NCBI GenBank assembly: GCA_900551985.1
Contig: URYG01000001.1
Location: forward strand, 1-42,850
Length of the DNA stretch: 42,850 nucleotides
Source of the DNA: an uncultured Prevotella sp.
GTDB lineage: Bacteria > Bacteroidota > Bacteroidia > Bacteroidales > Bacteroidaceae
Direction: 5' to 3'
Shown here: positions 14,964-21,595 of the stretch, piece by piece
Position numbering within the stretch: position 1 is the first letter of the stretch
Layout of the letters: every line of letters begins with the position of its first letter
Made by a program: the position numbers and the translations under genes
The notes under the pieces: generated by a model
Told to the model about the DNA's origin: nothing
Database searches by the model: none
The model's input: only the letters and a program-made list of their open reading frames with translations

Positions 14964-15654
14964 AATACTGCACGGTAATCTGTCCCTTTACCAGGCATGC
15001 CTGTCTGTATCCCAGGGCTTTCACCTTGGCAAGCACCTTCTGTGCTTCGCCCAGTTCGCGGAAGTTGCCCATGCGGCAAATCCATCTTGGCGAGTAGAAG
15101 TGCACATATACTGGCTGGTCTGGGAACTTCATCTTGATGTTGTTGCCCGTCTGTTCAGCCTTCAGTCGGTCGTTGCGTGAGTTACCTCCGGCAAAGATCT
15201 GCACTCTATATCCTGTAACCTTATAGCTTCTGCGCATCACCTTTTTGCGCATGTCCACTACAGGCATCTCGGTTTCTTCCTGATGGGTCTCAGCCTTTTT
15301 GGCATTGTTTTCATGCTGTTTCTCCTTGGCAGCTTCGTGCTGTGGCTCGGCCTTCTTGAGCGAGTCTGGAGTCTGCTTGTGCTGGGCAGCTGGAGTTACT
15401 TCTTTATGCTGAGTATCTGTTGGTTTTTTCTGTGGTTGTGGGGTAGTCTTAGTCTTATCGTCCTGTGGATTCACCTGATTCGTATTGGTTGGAACCTGTT
15501 TTCCGTTCACCAATTCGTCGATAGCCTTGCTTTGGTGTACGGTCACGACACCCTGTCCTGGATTCTTCTGCTTGAGATGATCCAAGTAAGTCTGCGCATT
15601 CATCTGGATAGATGAGCAGAGGATGAAAATCAATAATGTGACGAATTGTTTCAT
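14962..15654 (-). CDS. SPOR domain-containing secreted protein
   Basis: Exported protein of 230 residues. A signal peptide (FVTLLIFILCSSIQMNAQ) leads into a long low-complexity Lys/Gln/Thr/Pro/His-rich linker (about residues 50-140) and a C-terminal SPOR domain of about 75 residues: YRVQIFAGGNSRNDRLKAEQ, then YVHFYSPRWICRMGNFRELGEAQ. SPOR domains bind denuded glycan strands of septal peptidoglycan, so a periplasmic division or wall role is likely. It lies between tpiA and folE. The leader contains two TATATAT-AAGGTA motifs. Confidence 0.9.
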   Translation of the reverse strand: MKQFVTLLIFILCSSIQMNAQTYLDHLKQKNPGQGVVTVHQSKAIDELVNGKQVPTNTNQVNPQDDKTKTTPQPQKKPTDTQHKEVTPAAQHKQTPDSLKKAEPQHEAAKEKQHENNAKKAETHQEETEMPVVDMRKKVMRRSYKVTGYRVQIFAGGNSRNDRLKAEQTGNNIKMKFPDQPVYVHFYSPRWICRMGNFRELGEAQKVLAKVKALGYRQACLVKGQITVQY

Positions 15655-15743
15655 GACTATACCTTATTTAATATATATATACCTTTTATTAATATATAAT
15701 GTGTCAGCAATCTGTTTCTGTTATCCTATTAAAGATAGGGAAA

Positions 15744-15771
15744 GGGATGCCCCCAGGAAAGAAGGCATCCC
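15744..15771 (-). terminator. hairpin after tpiA
   Basis: GGGATGCC (15744-15751) and GGCATCCC (15764-15771) form an 8-bp stem after the tpiA stop; the minus-strand tail is TTTCCCTATC, a weak U-tract. It may be a partial terminator or attenuator before the SPOR gene. It resembles the GGGATG/CATCCC terminator at 13320. Confidence 0.5.
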
Positions 15772-15794
15772 CTTTGGTAAATATCCTTGTGAGA

Positions 15795-16556
15795 TTACTT
15801 CTTCCAAGCGTCGATGATACCCTTGAAATCAGCAGCCTTCAAAGAAGCACCACCGATCAAACCACCGTCGATGTTTGGCTTAGCGAAGAGCTCAGGAGCG
15901 TTGCTAGCCTTGCAACTACCACCGTAGAGGATTGATGTCTCCTCAGCAGCCTCGTTGCCATACTTCTCAGCTACGATTGAGCGGATGTATGCCAACATCT
16001 CCTCTGCCTGATCAGAAGTAGCAGTCTTACCTGTACCGATAGCCCAGATTGGCTCGTAAGCGAGGATGATGTTCTTCCAAGCCTCTGCGTCCAAGTGGAA
16101 TACTGAACCTTCCAACTCAGCCTTAACAACCTCGTTCTGCTTCTCAGCCTCACGCTCCTCGAGAGTCTCACCGCAGCAGAAGATGATCTTCAAACCGTTA
16201 GCCAAAGCCAACTCTACCTTCTCCTTCAGGATCTCTGCAGTCTCACCGTAGTACTCACGACGCTCTGAGTGACCGAGGATAACGTACTGAGCACCTGTGC
16301 TCTTTACCATCTCAGCTGAAACCTCACCAGTGAAAGCACCCTTAGCCTTGTCAGCGCAGTTCTCAGCACCGAGACCTACAACCTCTGAATCCAAAACCTG
16401 AGCTACAGAAGCCAAGTGGATGAATGGAGTGCAGATTACTACGTCACAGTTTGGCTTGTCAGCTACCAATGCCTCGTTGATCTCCTTAGCGAGAGCAACA
16501 CCGTCCTGCAGGTTCATGTTCATTTTCCAGTTACCTGCTACAATTTTCTTTCTCAT
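15795..16556 (-). CDS. tpiA: triosephosphate isomerase
   Basis: Glycolytic enzyme interconverting dihydroxyacetone phosphate and glyceraldehyde-3-phosphate. From the ATG at 16556 the protein has 253 residues, the normal size. Key residues are present: GNWKMN with the active Lys, the GHSERR His, the catalytic Glu in AYEPIWAIGTG with loop 6, and the phosphate-binding YGGSC and GGLIGGASL. I chose this start because it gives the canonical N-terminus MRKKIVAGNWKMN and is preceded by an A-rich tract. The upstream DoxX gene has no stop and reads in frame into this one, so a fused product is also possible. Codons are much more biased than in the DoxX part, which argues for separate, stronger expression of TpiA. 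Confidence 0.93.
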   Translation of the reverse strand: MRKKIVAGNWKMNMNLQDGVALAKEINEALVADKPNCDVVICTPFIHLASVAQVLDSEVVGLGAENCADKAKGAFTGEVSAEMVKSTGAQYVILGHSERREYYGETAEILKEKVELALANGLKIIFCCGETLEEREAEKQNEVVKAELEGSVFHLDAEAWKNIILAYEPIWAIGTGKTATSDQAEEMLAYIRSIVAEKYGNEAAEETSILYGGSCKASNAPELFAKPNIDGGLIGGASLKAADFKGIIDAWKK

Positions 16557-17879
16557 TTTTCTTTTCTTTTTAAAAGTTGATAATATTCTGTTTGAATTCT
16601 CTTTCTTTCTGATCCAGGCGCCCCATGCCCAAAGCCGGTCGGCGATGGTAAGGAGTACCAGCGGGATGACAAACCAGGAGATGATGCCGGCTATCTTCTT
16701 GGCGGCACTTACTTCCGGCATCTTGCCGATTTCGGTCTTCTCCAGCGGCTTGCCTGCCAGATCTGCCATCTTAGGCAGGTCGTTGTGGCTCCATTTCCTG
16801 ATGATGGTTCCGTCTTTCAGCAGCAGGAGTCCCGGGTTGCTGCGTATCACGGTCTTCAGCGTCGTCTCGTCTGTGATATAGAAGGGATATTCTGCTCCCG
16901 TGATGTCTTGCCAGTGCCTGATGGCTTTCTCCGTACTTGCCGTGAGGCAGAGGAATGGGTAGCCATGGTCGGTGGCATATTCGTATATCTCGTCGATGCT
17001 TCCGAAGTTGCTGTCATCGGCAAAGTCGAGATGTGGCGAGATGAGCAGGAAGGTGTAGCCCTTGCGGTGAATCACTTCCTGGGTGATGTCTTCGCCCGTC
17101 TTCGTATCTTCTATGCTGAAGTCGTGGATAGGAGGCACGTAGCCTTCTTCCGTCTGCACCGTCTTGCTGTCGATGAAGGTCCAGGTAGAGTCGGGATAGT
17201 TGTCTATCGTAAACTCCTTCCGCTCGCCGTTCTTCTCCAGGATGAAGGTGGTGTCAAACTTCGGCTGCTTGGCTCCCTTCGGAATCTCCATACCCTTGGC
17301 GATGTTGACGCCGATGTGATAAGGGCGGAAGTCGAACTGCGGCAGATACCACAGGCTCCAGGTGCTCATCACGATGGAGAAGAGGAAGGTGTAGTTGATC
17401 ACTACCCATTGTGTCTGTCTCGAAATGAGTCTCGGCATCTCCAGCGGTTTTCTCCAGAGCAGGATGGCGAATACTAGGAGGATGATGTTCTTGATGAATG
17501 TCTCCATATTGGTGAGCACTACGGCATCACCGAAGCATCCGCAATCCTTTACCGGGTCTGCAATGACAATCCAGAGTGTAATCAGCGTCATCACGCTCAT
17601 CACGGCAAGGGTAATCTTGCTCGTCAGTCTCCGTCGGATGGCGAAGAGGAGGAAGATACCGATGGCAAACTCGGCAGTGGCAAGCAATACCGACATTACC
17701 AGGGTGCTCCAGTCGGGAAACATCCAGTCGATATGCAGCGCTTCCAGATAGTCGGTTATCTTGTATTGCGTGCCCAATGGGTCCATTCCCTTCACGAATC
17801 CTGAGAAGATGAAGGTTACAGCCACGAGCAGTCGCCCGATATTCACCGCTGTTTTTGTTATAATCTGCTTTGCCGTCAT
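15795..17879 (-). CDS. DoxX/MauE-type membrane protein, open in frame into tpiA
   Basis: The frame beginning at 17879 encodes about 441 residues of a membrane protein: N-terminal MauE/DoxX-like bundle of four to five spans (residues 1-150, with VKDCGCFGD), a periplasmic or cytosolic part with a thioredoxin-like stretch (YTFLLISPHLDFADD, NPGLLLLKDG), and a final span IAGIISWFVIPLVLLTIAD. No stop codon occurs before the tpiA ATG at 16556; codons through the AACTTTTAAAAAGAAAAG-type spacer read KENSNRILSTFKKKRK and then TpiA, giving a 694-residue frame. In relatives I expect two separate genes. It follows DUF1599 across a 61-nt spacer with a 17-nt direct repeat. Confidence 0.75.
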   Translation of the reverse strand: MTAKQIITKTAVNIGRLLVAVTFIFSGFVKGMDPLGTQYKITDYLEALHIDWMFPDWSTLVMSVLLATAEFAIGIFLLFAIRRRLTSKITLAVMSVMTLITLWIVIADPVKDCGCFGDAVVLTNMETFIKNIILLVFAILLWRKPLEMPRLISRQTQWVVINYTFLFSIVMSTWSLWYLPQFDFRPYHIGVNIAKGMEIPKGAKQPKFDTTFILEKNGERKEFTIDNYPDSTWTFIDSKTVQTEEGYVPPIHDFSIEDTKTGEDITQEVIHRKGYTFLLISPHLDFADDSNFGSIDEIYEYATDHGYPFLCLTASTEKAIRHWQDITGAEYPFYITDETTLKTVIRSNPGLLLLKDGTIIRKWSHNDLPKMADLAGKPLEKTEIGKMPEVSAAKKIAGIISWFVIPLVLLTIADRLWAWGAWIRKKENSNRILSTFKKKRKMRKKIVAGNWKMNMNLQDGVALAKEINEALVADKPNCDVVICTPFIHLASVAQVLDSEVVGLGAENCADKAKGAFTGEVSAEMVKSTGAQYVILGHSERREYYGETAEILKEKVELALANGLKIIFCCGETLEEREAEKQNEVVKAELEGSVFHLDAEAWKNIILAYEPIWAIGTGKTATSDQAEEMLAYIRSIVAEKYGNEAAEETSILYGGSCKASNAPELFAKPNIDGGLIGGASLKAADFKGIIDAWKK

Positions 17880-17898
17880 ATCAATTTCCTCTTTTACT

Positions 17899-17943
17899 TA
17901 ATAGAATGATCCTTCTTGTTATATTATAGAATGATCCTTCTTA
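17899..17943 (-). repeat. 17-nt direct repeat between DUF1599 and DoxX genes
   Basis: ATAGAATGATCCTTCTT occurs twice, separated by about 9 nt; the second copy runs into the DUF1599 stop codon. The core GAAGGATCATTC is itself nearly palindromic around GATC. Confidence 0.75.
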
Positions 17944-18489
17944 CTTTTCTCCCATTTTGATGGCACCGAAAACTGCATAGTTGATGATGTCCATATAGTT
18001 GGCATCAATGCCTTCTGATACGAGTGTGGCTCCTGCGATATCCTCGATTTCCTTCACTCGCTGTATCTTGGTGAGAATAAAGTCGGTATAGCTGCTCACT
18101 CGCATCGAGCGCCATGCCTCGTCGTAGTCGTGATTCTTCTTGAGCATCAGTTCCAGGGCTTCCTGGGCATGCTTGTCGTAGAGCTTCATCGCCTCTTCCG
18201 GTGTCATATCCACTTCATCCACGAATGGTTTTTCCAGCTGGATGAGTCCTACGATACCATAATTAATAAGCGCGATAAACTCCGGACGGATGCCTTCGCC
18301 TACGAGTGATTCTTTCTTGATTTCAAGCGAGCGGATGCGCTTCGCCTTGATATAGAGTTGGTCGGTTAAGGAAGATGGGCGCAAGATTCTCCAAGAGGCT
18401 CCATAATCGTGAAGCTTCTTCTCAAATAATGCCCTGCATTCTCCCATGACAACTTTAAACTGCTGTTCTGTTTTCAATAAATCTGCCAT
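17941..18489 (-). CDS. DUF1599 domain protein, two internal repeats
   Basis: Soluble 182-residue protein made of two DUF1599 units: LFEKKLHDYGASWRILRPSS...SLVGEGIRPEFIALINYGIVG and LMLKKNHDYDEAWRSMRVSS...TLVSEGIDANYMDIINYAVFG. DUF1599 has been grouped with nucleotide-modification-associated domains, but the cellular role here is unknown. I chose the ATG at 18489 (MADLLKTEQQF) rather than 18522 because the upstream start lies before the -7 box at 18510-18517. It is the first gene of an operon with DoxX, tpiA, SPOR, folE and xthA, an order common in Bacteroidetes. Confidence 0.88.
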   Translation of the reverse strand: MADLLKTEQQFKVVMGECRALFEKKLHDYGASWRILRPSSLTDQLYIKAKRIRSLEIKKESLVGEGIRPEFIALINYGIVGLIQLEKPFVDEVDMTPEEAMKLYDKHAQEALELMLKKNHDYDEAWRSMRVSSYTDFILTKIQRVKEIEDIAGATLVSEGIDANYMDIINYAVFGAIKMGEK

Positions 18490-18509
18490 AATAATTTCGA
18501 AATTCGGTG

Positions 18510-18541
18510 CAAATATACGCATTTATTGTGAAATAGCCAAA
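18510..18541 (-). promoter_or_regulatory. promoter of the DUF1599-tpiA-folE-xthA operon
   Basis: Minus-strand TATATTTG (18510-18517) and TTTG (18538-18541) are 20 nt apart, a close fit to TTTG-N19/20-TAnnTTTG. It gives a short leader of about 15 nt. Confidence 0.8.
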
Positions 18542-18548
18542 TAATTAT

Positions 18549-18579
18549 TTTGTTTTTCGCTTAAATTGCAGTAACTTTA
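18549..18579 (+). promoter_or_regulatory. upstream promoter copy before cca
   Basis: TTTG (18549-18552), 19 nt, TAACTTTA (18572-18579). GTAACTT-TAGAT-AAGTTAC forms an inverted repeat over the -7 box (18571-18589). It is a near copy of the promoter 76 nt downstream. Confidence 0.65.
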
Positions 18580-18605
18580 GATAAGTTACGCTGCACTCGG
18601 AAGAA

Positions 18606-18627
18606 AAAATAAATCGCGATTTATTTT
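18606..18627. promoter_or_regulatory. 22-nt perfect palindrome overlapping the cca -33 box
   Basis: The palindrome is centred on ATCGCGAT with AAAATAA/TTATTTT arms and overlaps the TTTG of the downstream cca promoter by 3 nt. It looks like a dimeric operator; no regulator is known. Confidence 0.6.
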
Positions 18628-18655
18628 GTTTTTCGCTCATTTTGCAGTAACTTTG
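18625..18655 (+). promoter_or_regulatory. cca promoter
   Basis: TTTG (18625-18628), 19 nt, TAACTTTG (18648-18655) is a perfect Bacteroidetes housekeeping promoter, 14 nt before the ATG at 18670. Confidence 0.9.
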
Positions 18656-18669
18656 CACCCCGAAATAAA

Positions 18670-20118
18670 ATGAGTATGAGAAATTTGACCAATGCCGAAC
18701 TGGCGCAAATACTAGATAAGGATATTTTTCACGAGATTTCAGAGGCGGCGGATGCGCTGTCTGTGGAATGCTATGTAGTAGGTGGATATGTGCGCGACCT
18801 CTTCCTGGAGCGCCCTTCCAATGACATCGATGTCGTGGTGGTGGGTAGTGGAATTGAGGTGGCTTCTGCCCTCAAGAAGAAGCTGGGCAAGAAGGCACAT
18901 CTCTCGGTGTTCCGAAATTTCGGAACCGCACAGGTTAAGTATAAGGATACAGAAGTGGAGTTCGTGGGAGCACGAAAGGAAAGTTACAACCGTGATTCGC
19001 GCAAGCCGATTGTAGAGGATGGAACCCTGGAAGATGACCAGAACCGTCGCGACTTCACCATCAATGCGATGGCGGTGTGCCTGAACAAGGACCGTTTCGG
19101 AGAACTTGTTGATCCTTTCGACGGTGTCTATGACCTGGAAGATGGCATCATCGCCACTCCGCTCGATCCGGATATCACCTTCTCTGATGATCCGCTCCGT
19201 ATGATGAGATGTGTACGTTTTGCTACCCAGCTCAATTTCCAGATAGAAGACGAAACTTACGCCGCCCTCTCGCGCAATGCCGAACGACTGAAGATTATCA
19301 GTGGCGAGCGTATCTGCGACGAGATGAACAAGATTATGCTCTCCAAGCATCCTAGCAGCGGCTTCTATTATCTGAAGGATACCGGACTGCTCGATCTCAT
19401 CCTGCCGGAACTGGTGGCGATGGATAAGGTGGAGACCCGCAACGGAAGAGCCCACAAGAATAATTACGACCATACGATGGAGGTGCTCGAGAATGTATGC
19501 AAGAATTCTGATAACCTCTGGCTCCGCTGGGCTGCCCTCTTCCACGATATCGGCAAACCGAAGAGCAAGCGATGGGACAACAATATCGGATGGACTTTCC
19601 ACAGTCATAATATCATAGGTGCCAAGATGATTCCAGGCATCTTCCGCCGCATGAAGCTTCCGATGGATGCCAAGATGAAGTATGTACAGAAGCTGGTGGA
19701 GCTCCACATGCGTCCGATCGTGATTGCGGATGAAGAGGTGACTGATAGCGCCGTACGCCGACTGCTGAATGATGCCGGTGATGACATCAACGACCTGATG
19801 ACGCTTTGCGAGGCTGATATCACCAGTAAGAACCAGGTGCGCAAGCAGCGATTCCTGGATAACTTCAAGATGGTGCGCGAGAAGCTGGTAGATCTTCAGG
19901 ATCGTGACTACAAGCGACTGCTCCAGCCATGCATCGACGGCAACGAAATCATGGAGATGTTCCAGCTCAAGCCATGCCGCGAAGTAGGCGTCCTGAAGCA
20001 GTATCTCAAGGATGCCGTGCTGGACAACAAGGTGGCTAACGAGCGTGAGCCGCTGATGGAACTCCTGATGAAGAAAGCCCAGGATATGGGGCTGAGTATG
20101 GGTCCGGATAAGGCTTGA
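18670..20118 (+). CDS. cca: CCA tRNA nucleotidyltransferase / poly(A) polymerase family protein with HD domain
   Basis: Adds or repairs the CCA end of tRNAs. The 482-residue protein has the class II nucleotidyltransferase signature GGYVRDLFLERPSNDIDVVVVG (catalytic Asp pair in DID), the RRDFTINAMA motif, the DDPLRMMRCVRFATQLNFQIE motif and a C-terminal HD domain (HDIGKPKSKRW) as in HDIG-type CCA enzymes. The gene is single, reading away from the DUF1599 operon from a strong promoter. The final codons and stop codon have been tandemly duplicated just downstream. Confidence 0.94.
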   Translation: MSMRNLTNAELAQILDKDIFHEISEAADALSVECYVVGGYVRDLFLERPSNDIDVVVVGSGIEVASALKKKLGKKAHLSVFRNFGTAQVKYKDTEVEFVGARKESYNRDSRKPIVEDGTLEDDQNRRDFTINAMAVCLNKDRFGELVDPFDGVYDLEDGIIATPLDPDITFSDDPLRMMRCVRFATQLNFQIEDETYAALSRNAERLKIISGERICDEMNKIMLSKHPSSGFYYLKDTGLLDLILPELVAMDKVETRNGRAHKNNYDHTMEVLENVCKNSDNLWLRWAALFHDIGKPKSKRWDNNIGWTFHSHNIIGAKMIPGIFRRMKLPMDAKMKYVQKLVELHMRPIVIADEEVTDSAVRRLLNDAGDDINDLMTLCEADITSKNQVRKQRFLDNFKMVREKLVDLQDRDYKRLLQPCIDGNEIMEMFQLKPCREVGVLKQYLKDAVLDNKVANEREPLMELLMKKAQDMGLSMGPDKA

Positions 20119-20142
20119 CTATGGGTCCGGATAAGGCTTGAA
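20098..20142 (+). repeat. tandem duplication of the cca 3' end
   Basis: A 22-nt unit, TATGGGTCCGGATAAGGCTT plus GA, covering the last codons and stop of cca is repeated after one base, so a second in-frame-like tail and stop follow the true stop at 20118. A third decayed copy (CCCAGGATATGGG) follows at about 20147. Confidence 0.85.
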
Positions 20143-20203
20143 TATGCCCCAGGATATGGGTACGAATATGACAGAAAACTTAAAGAGAGAATAATTTTTG
20201 TTA

Positions 20204-20230
20204 AATAACGGCTCCTCGCGAGCCGTTATT
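20204..20230 (+). terminator. hairpin terminator of cca
   Basis: An 11-bp perfect stem AATAACGGCTC/GAGCCGTTATT with a 5-nt loop, followed by CGTTTATTATT. The U-tract is modest. Confidence 0.7.
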
Positions 20231-20243
20231 CGTTTATTATTCG

Positions 20244-20251
20244 TAATTTTG
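20244..20251 (+). promoter_or_regulatory. -7 box of the RND efflux operon
   Basis: TAATTTTG followed by CAC matches TAnnTTTG; it lies 99 nt before the acrA start. The -33 region is weak. The resulting leader includes the CCGCC/GGCGG hairpin and TATATATAATAAGGTAT motif. Confidence 0.65.
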
Positions 20252-20286
20252 CACCGCTTTTAAAACTAAAAGCATTGTTTCAGTTT

Positions 20287-20320
20287 CCGCCAGAGGGCGG
20301 TATATATAATAAGGTATGAC
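20287..20320 (+). promoter_or_regulatory. hairpin plus TATATATAAT-AAGGTAT leader of acrA
   Basis: CCGCC-AGAG-GGCGG hairpin (20287-20300) is followed without a gap by TATATATAATAAGGTAT. The same order, GC-rich hairpin then TATATATAAT-AAGGTAT, is found before uppP at 28919-28960. Confidence 0.55.
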
Positions 20321-20350
20321 AAAAAATAACAAATTATAATATAAATAGGT

Positions 20351-21562
20351 ATGAAAATTAAAAACGTTTTGTTTGTTGCAGCAGTTTGTGTTCTTGCTGC
20401 TTTGACATCATGTGGTGGAAGTAAGAAGGGCGGTTTGCCAGACTTCGGCGATGATGAGTTTGCCGTGGCTACTATCGGCACTTCCAGCGCCGCATTGCAG
20501 ACTACCTATCCTGCTACCATCAAGGGTATTCAGGATGTTGAGGTACGTCCTAAGGTTTCTGGCTTCATTACAAAGGTTTTTGTACATGAGGGTCAGACAG
20601 TTTCAGCAGGTCAGGCTTTGTTCTCTATCGATAGCGAGACTTATCAGGCTGCTGTCCGTTCAGCTGCTGCCGCTGTCAATACTGCCAAGGCTCAGGCTAA
20701 CACAGCAAAGTTGACTTACCTGAACAACAAGAAGTTGTATGATAGCAAGATTATTGGTGAGTACGAGCTTTCTACTGCAGCTAACAGCTTGGCAACAGCT
20801 CAGGCTCAGGTAGCTCAGGCAGAGGCTTCTCTGGCTTCAGCCCGCGAGCAGTTGGCTTGGTGTACCGTTACCAGCCCTTCAGCAGGTGTTGTAGGTAGCC
20901 TTCCTTTCAAGGTGGGTGCTTTGGTTAGCGCTTCTGGCCAGGCTTTGACTACCGTTTCCAACATCAGCACCATGGAGGTGTTCTTCTCACTCTCTGAGTC
21001 TCAGATCTTGAACATGTCTAAGACCAATGGTAGCGTTCAGGCTGCTATCGCTTCTTTCCCAGCAGTAAAGTTGCAGTTGGCAGACGGTTCTATCTATAAT
21101 CATCCAGGTAAGGTTGTCAAGATGAGTGGTGTCATCGATGCAACTACCGGTTCTATTTCTCTCATCGCTCACTTCCCTAATCCAGAGAAGTTGCTGAAGA
21201 GTGGTGGTGCAGGTTCTATCGTAATTCCTAACGATCATAACAGCGCTATCGTCATCCCTCAGGAGGCTTGCTCTCAGGTGCAGGATAAGATCTTCGTTTA
21301 CGTAGTAACCAAGGATAACAAGGTGAAGTATTCTGAGATCAAGGTAAATCCACAGGATGATGGCAAGAACTATATCGTAACTTCTGGTCTCAATGTAGGC
21401 GACCGCATCGTTTTGAAGGGTATTACCAAGTTGACCGATGGTCAGCAGATCAAGCCTATCACTCTGGAGCGTTACAATCAGAAGATTGCTGAGGCTGCTA
21501 AGTTGAGTGAGTCTCAAGACAATGCTCACGCATTCGCTACTGCTATGGGCGGAAAGAAGTAA
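20351..21562 (+). CDS. RND efflux periplasmic adaptor lipoprotein (AcrA/MexA type)
   Basis: Membrane-fusion protein linking an RND pump to an outer-membrane channel. At 403 residues the size is typical. The signal ends in a lipobox LTSC (Cys21). Next come the first lipoyl half (VEVRPKVSGFITKVFVHEGQTVSAGQALFSID), a long alpha-hairpin rich in Ala/Gln (about residues 95-170), the second lipoyl half (WCTVTSPSAGVVGSLPFKVGALVSASG), the beta-barrel and the membrane-proximal domain. It heads an operon with the pump and channel. Codon use is highly biased. Substrates cannot be inferred. Confidence 0.94.
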   Translation: MKIKNVLFVAAVCVLAALTSCGGSKKGGLPDFGDDEFAVATIGTSSAALQTTYPATIKGIQDVEVRPKVSGFITKVFVHEGQTVSAGQALFSIDSETYQAAVRSAAAAVNTAKAQANTAKLTYLNNKKLYDSKIIGEYELSTAANSLATAQAQVAQAEASLASAREQLAWCTVTSPSAGVVGSLPFKVGALVSASGQALTTVSNISTMEVFFSLSESQILNMSKTNGSVQAAIASFPAVKLQLADGSIYNHPGKVVKMSGVIDATTGSISLIAHFPNPEKLLKSGGAGSIVIPNDHNSAIVIPQEACSQVQDKIFVYVVTKDNKVKYSEIKVNPQDDGKNYIVTSGLNVGDRIVLKGITKLTDGQQIKPITLERYNQKIAEAAKLSESQDNAHAFATAMGGKK

Positions 21563-21582
21563 TATATAATAAGGTATAAGGA
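21563..21582 (+). promoter_or_regulatory. TATATAAT-AAGGTATA leader of acrB
   Basis: ATATATAATAAGGTATAAGG lies between the adaptor stop and the pump ATG at 21596, repeating the acrA/uppP/aroA leader motif. It is directly after the stop codon. The role is unknown. Confidence 0.5.
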
Positions 21583-21595
21583 AAATAAGTAAATT

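Noticed and set aside
18490..18522. Upstream start of the DUF1599 protein
   Set aside because: It lies upstream of the -7 box at 18510-18517, so it would not be in the transcript from that promoter.
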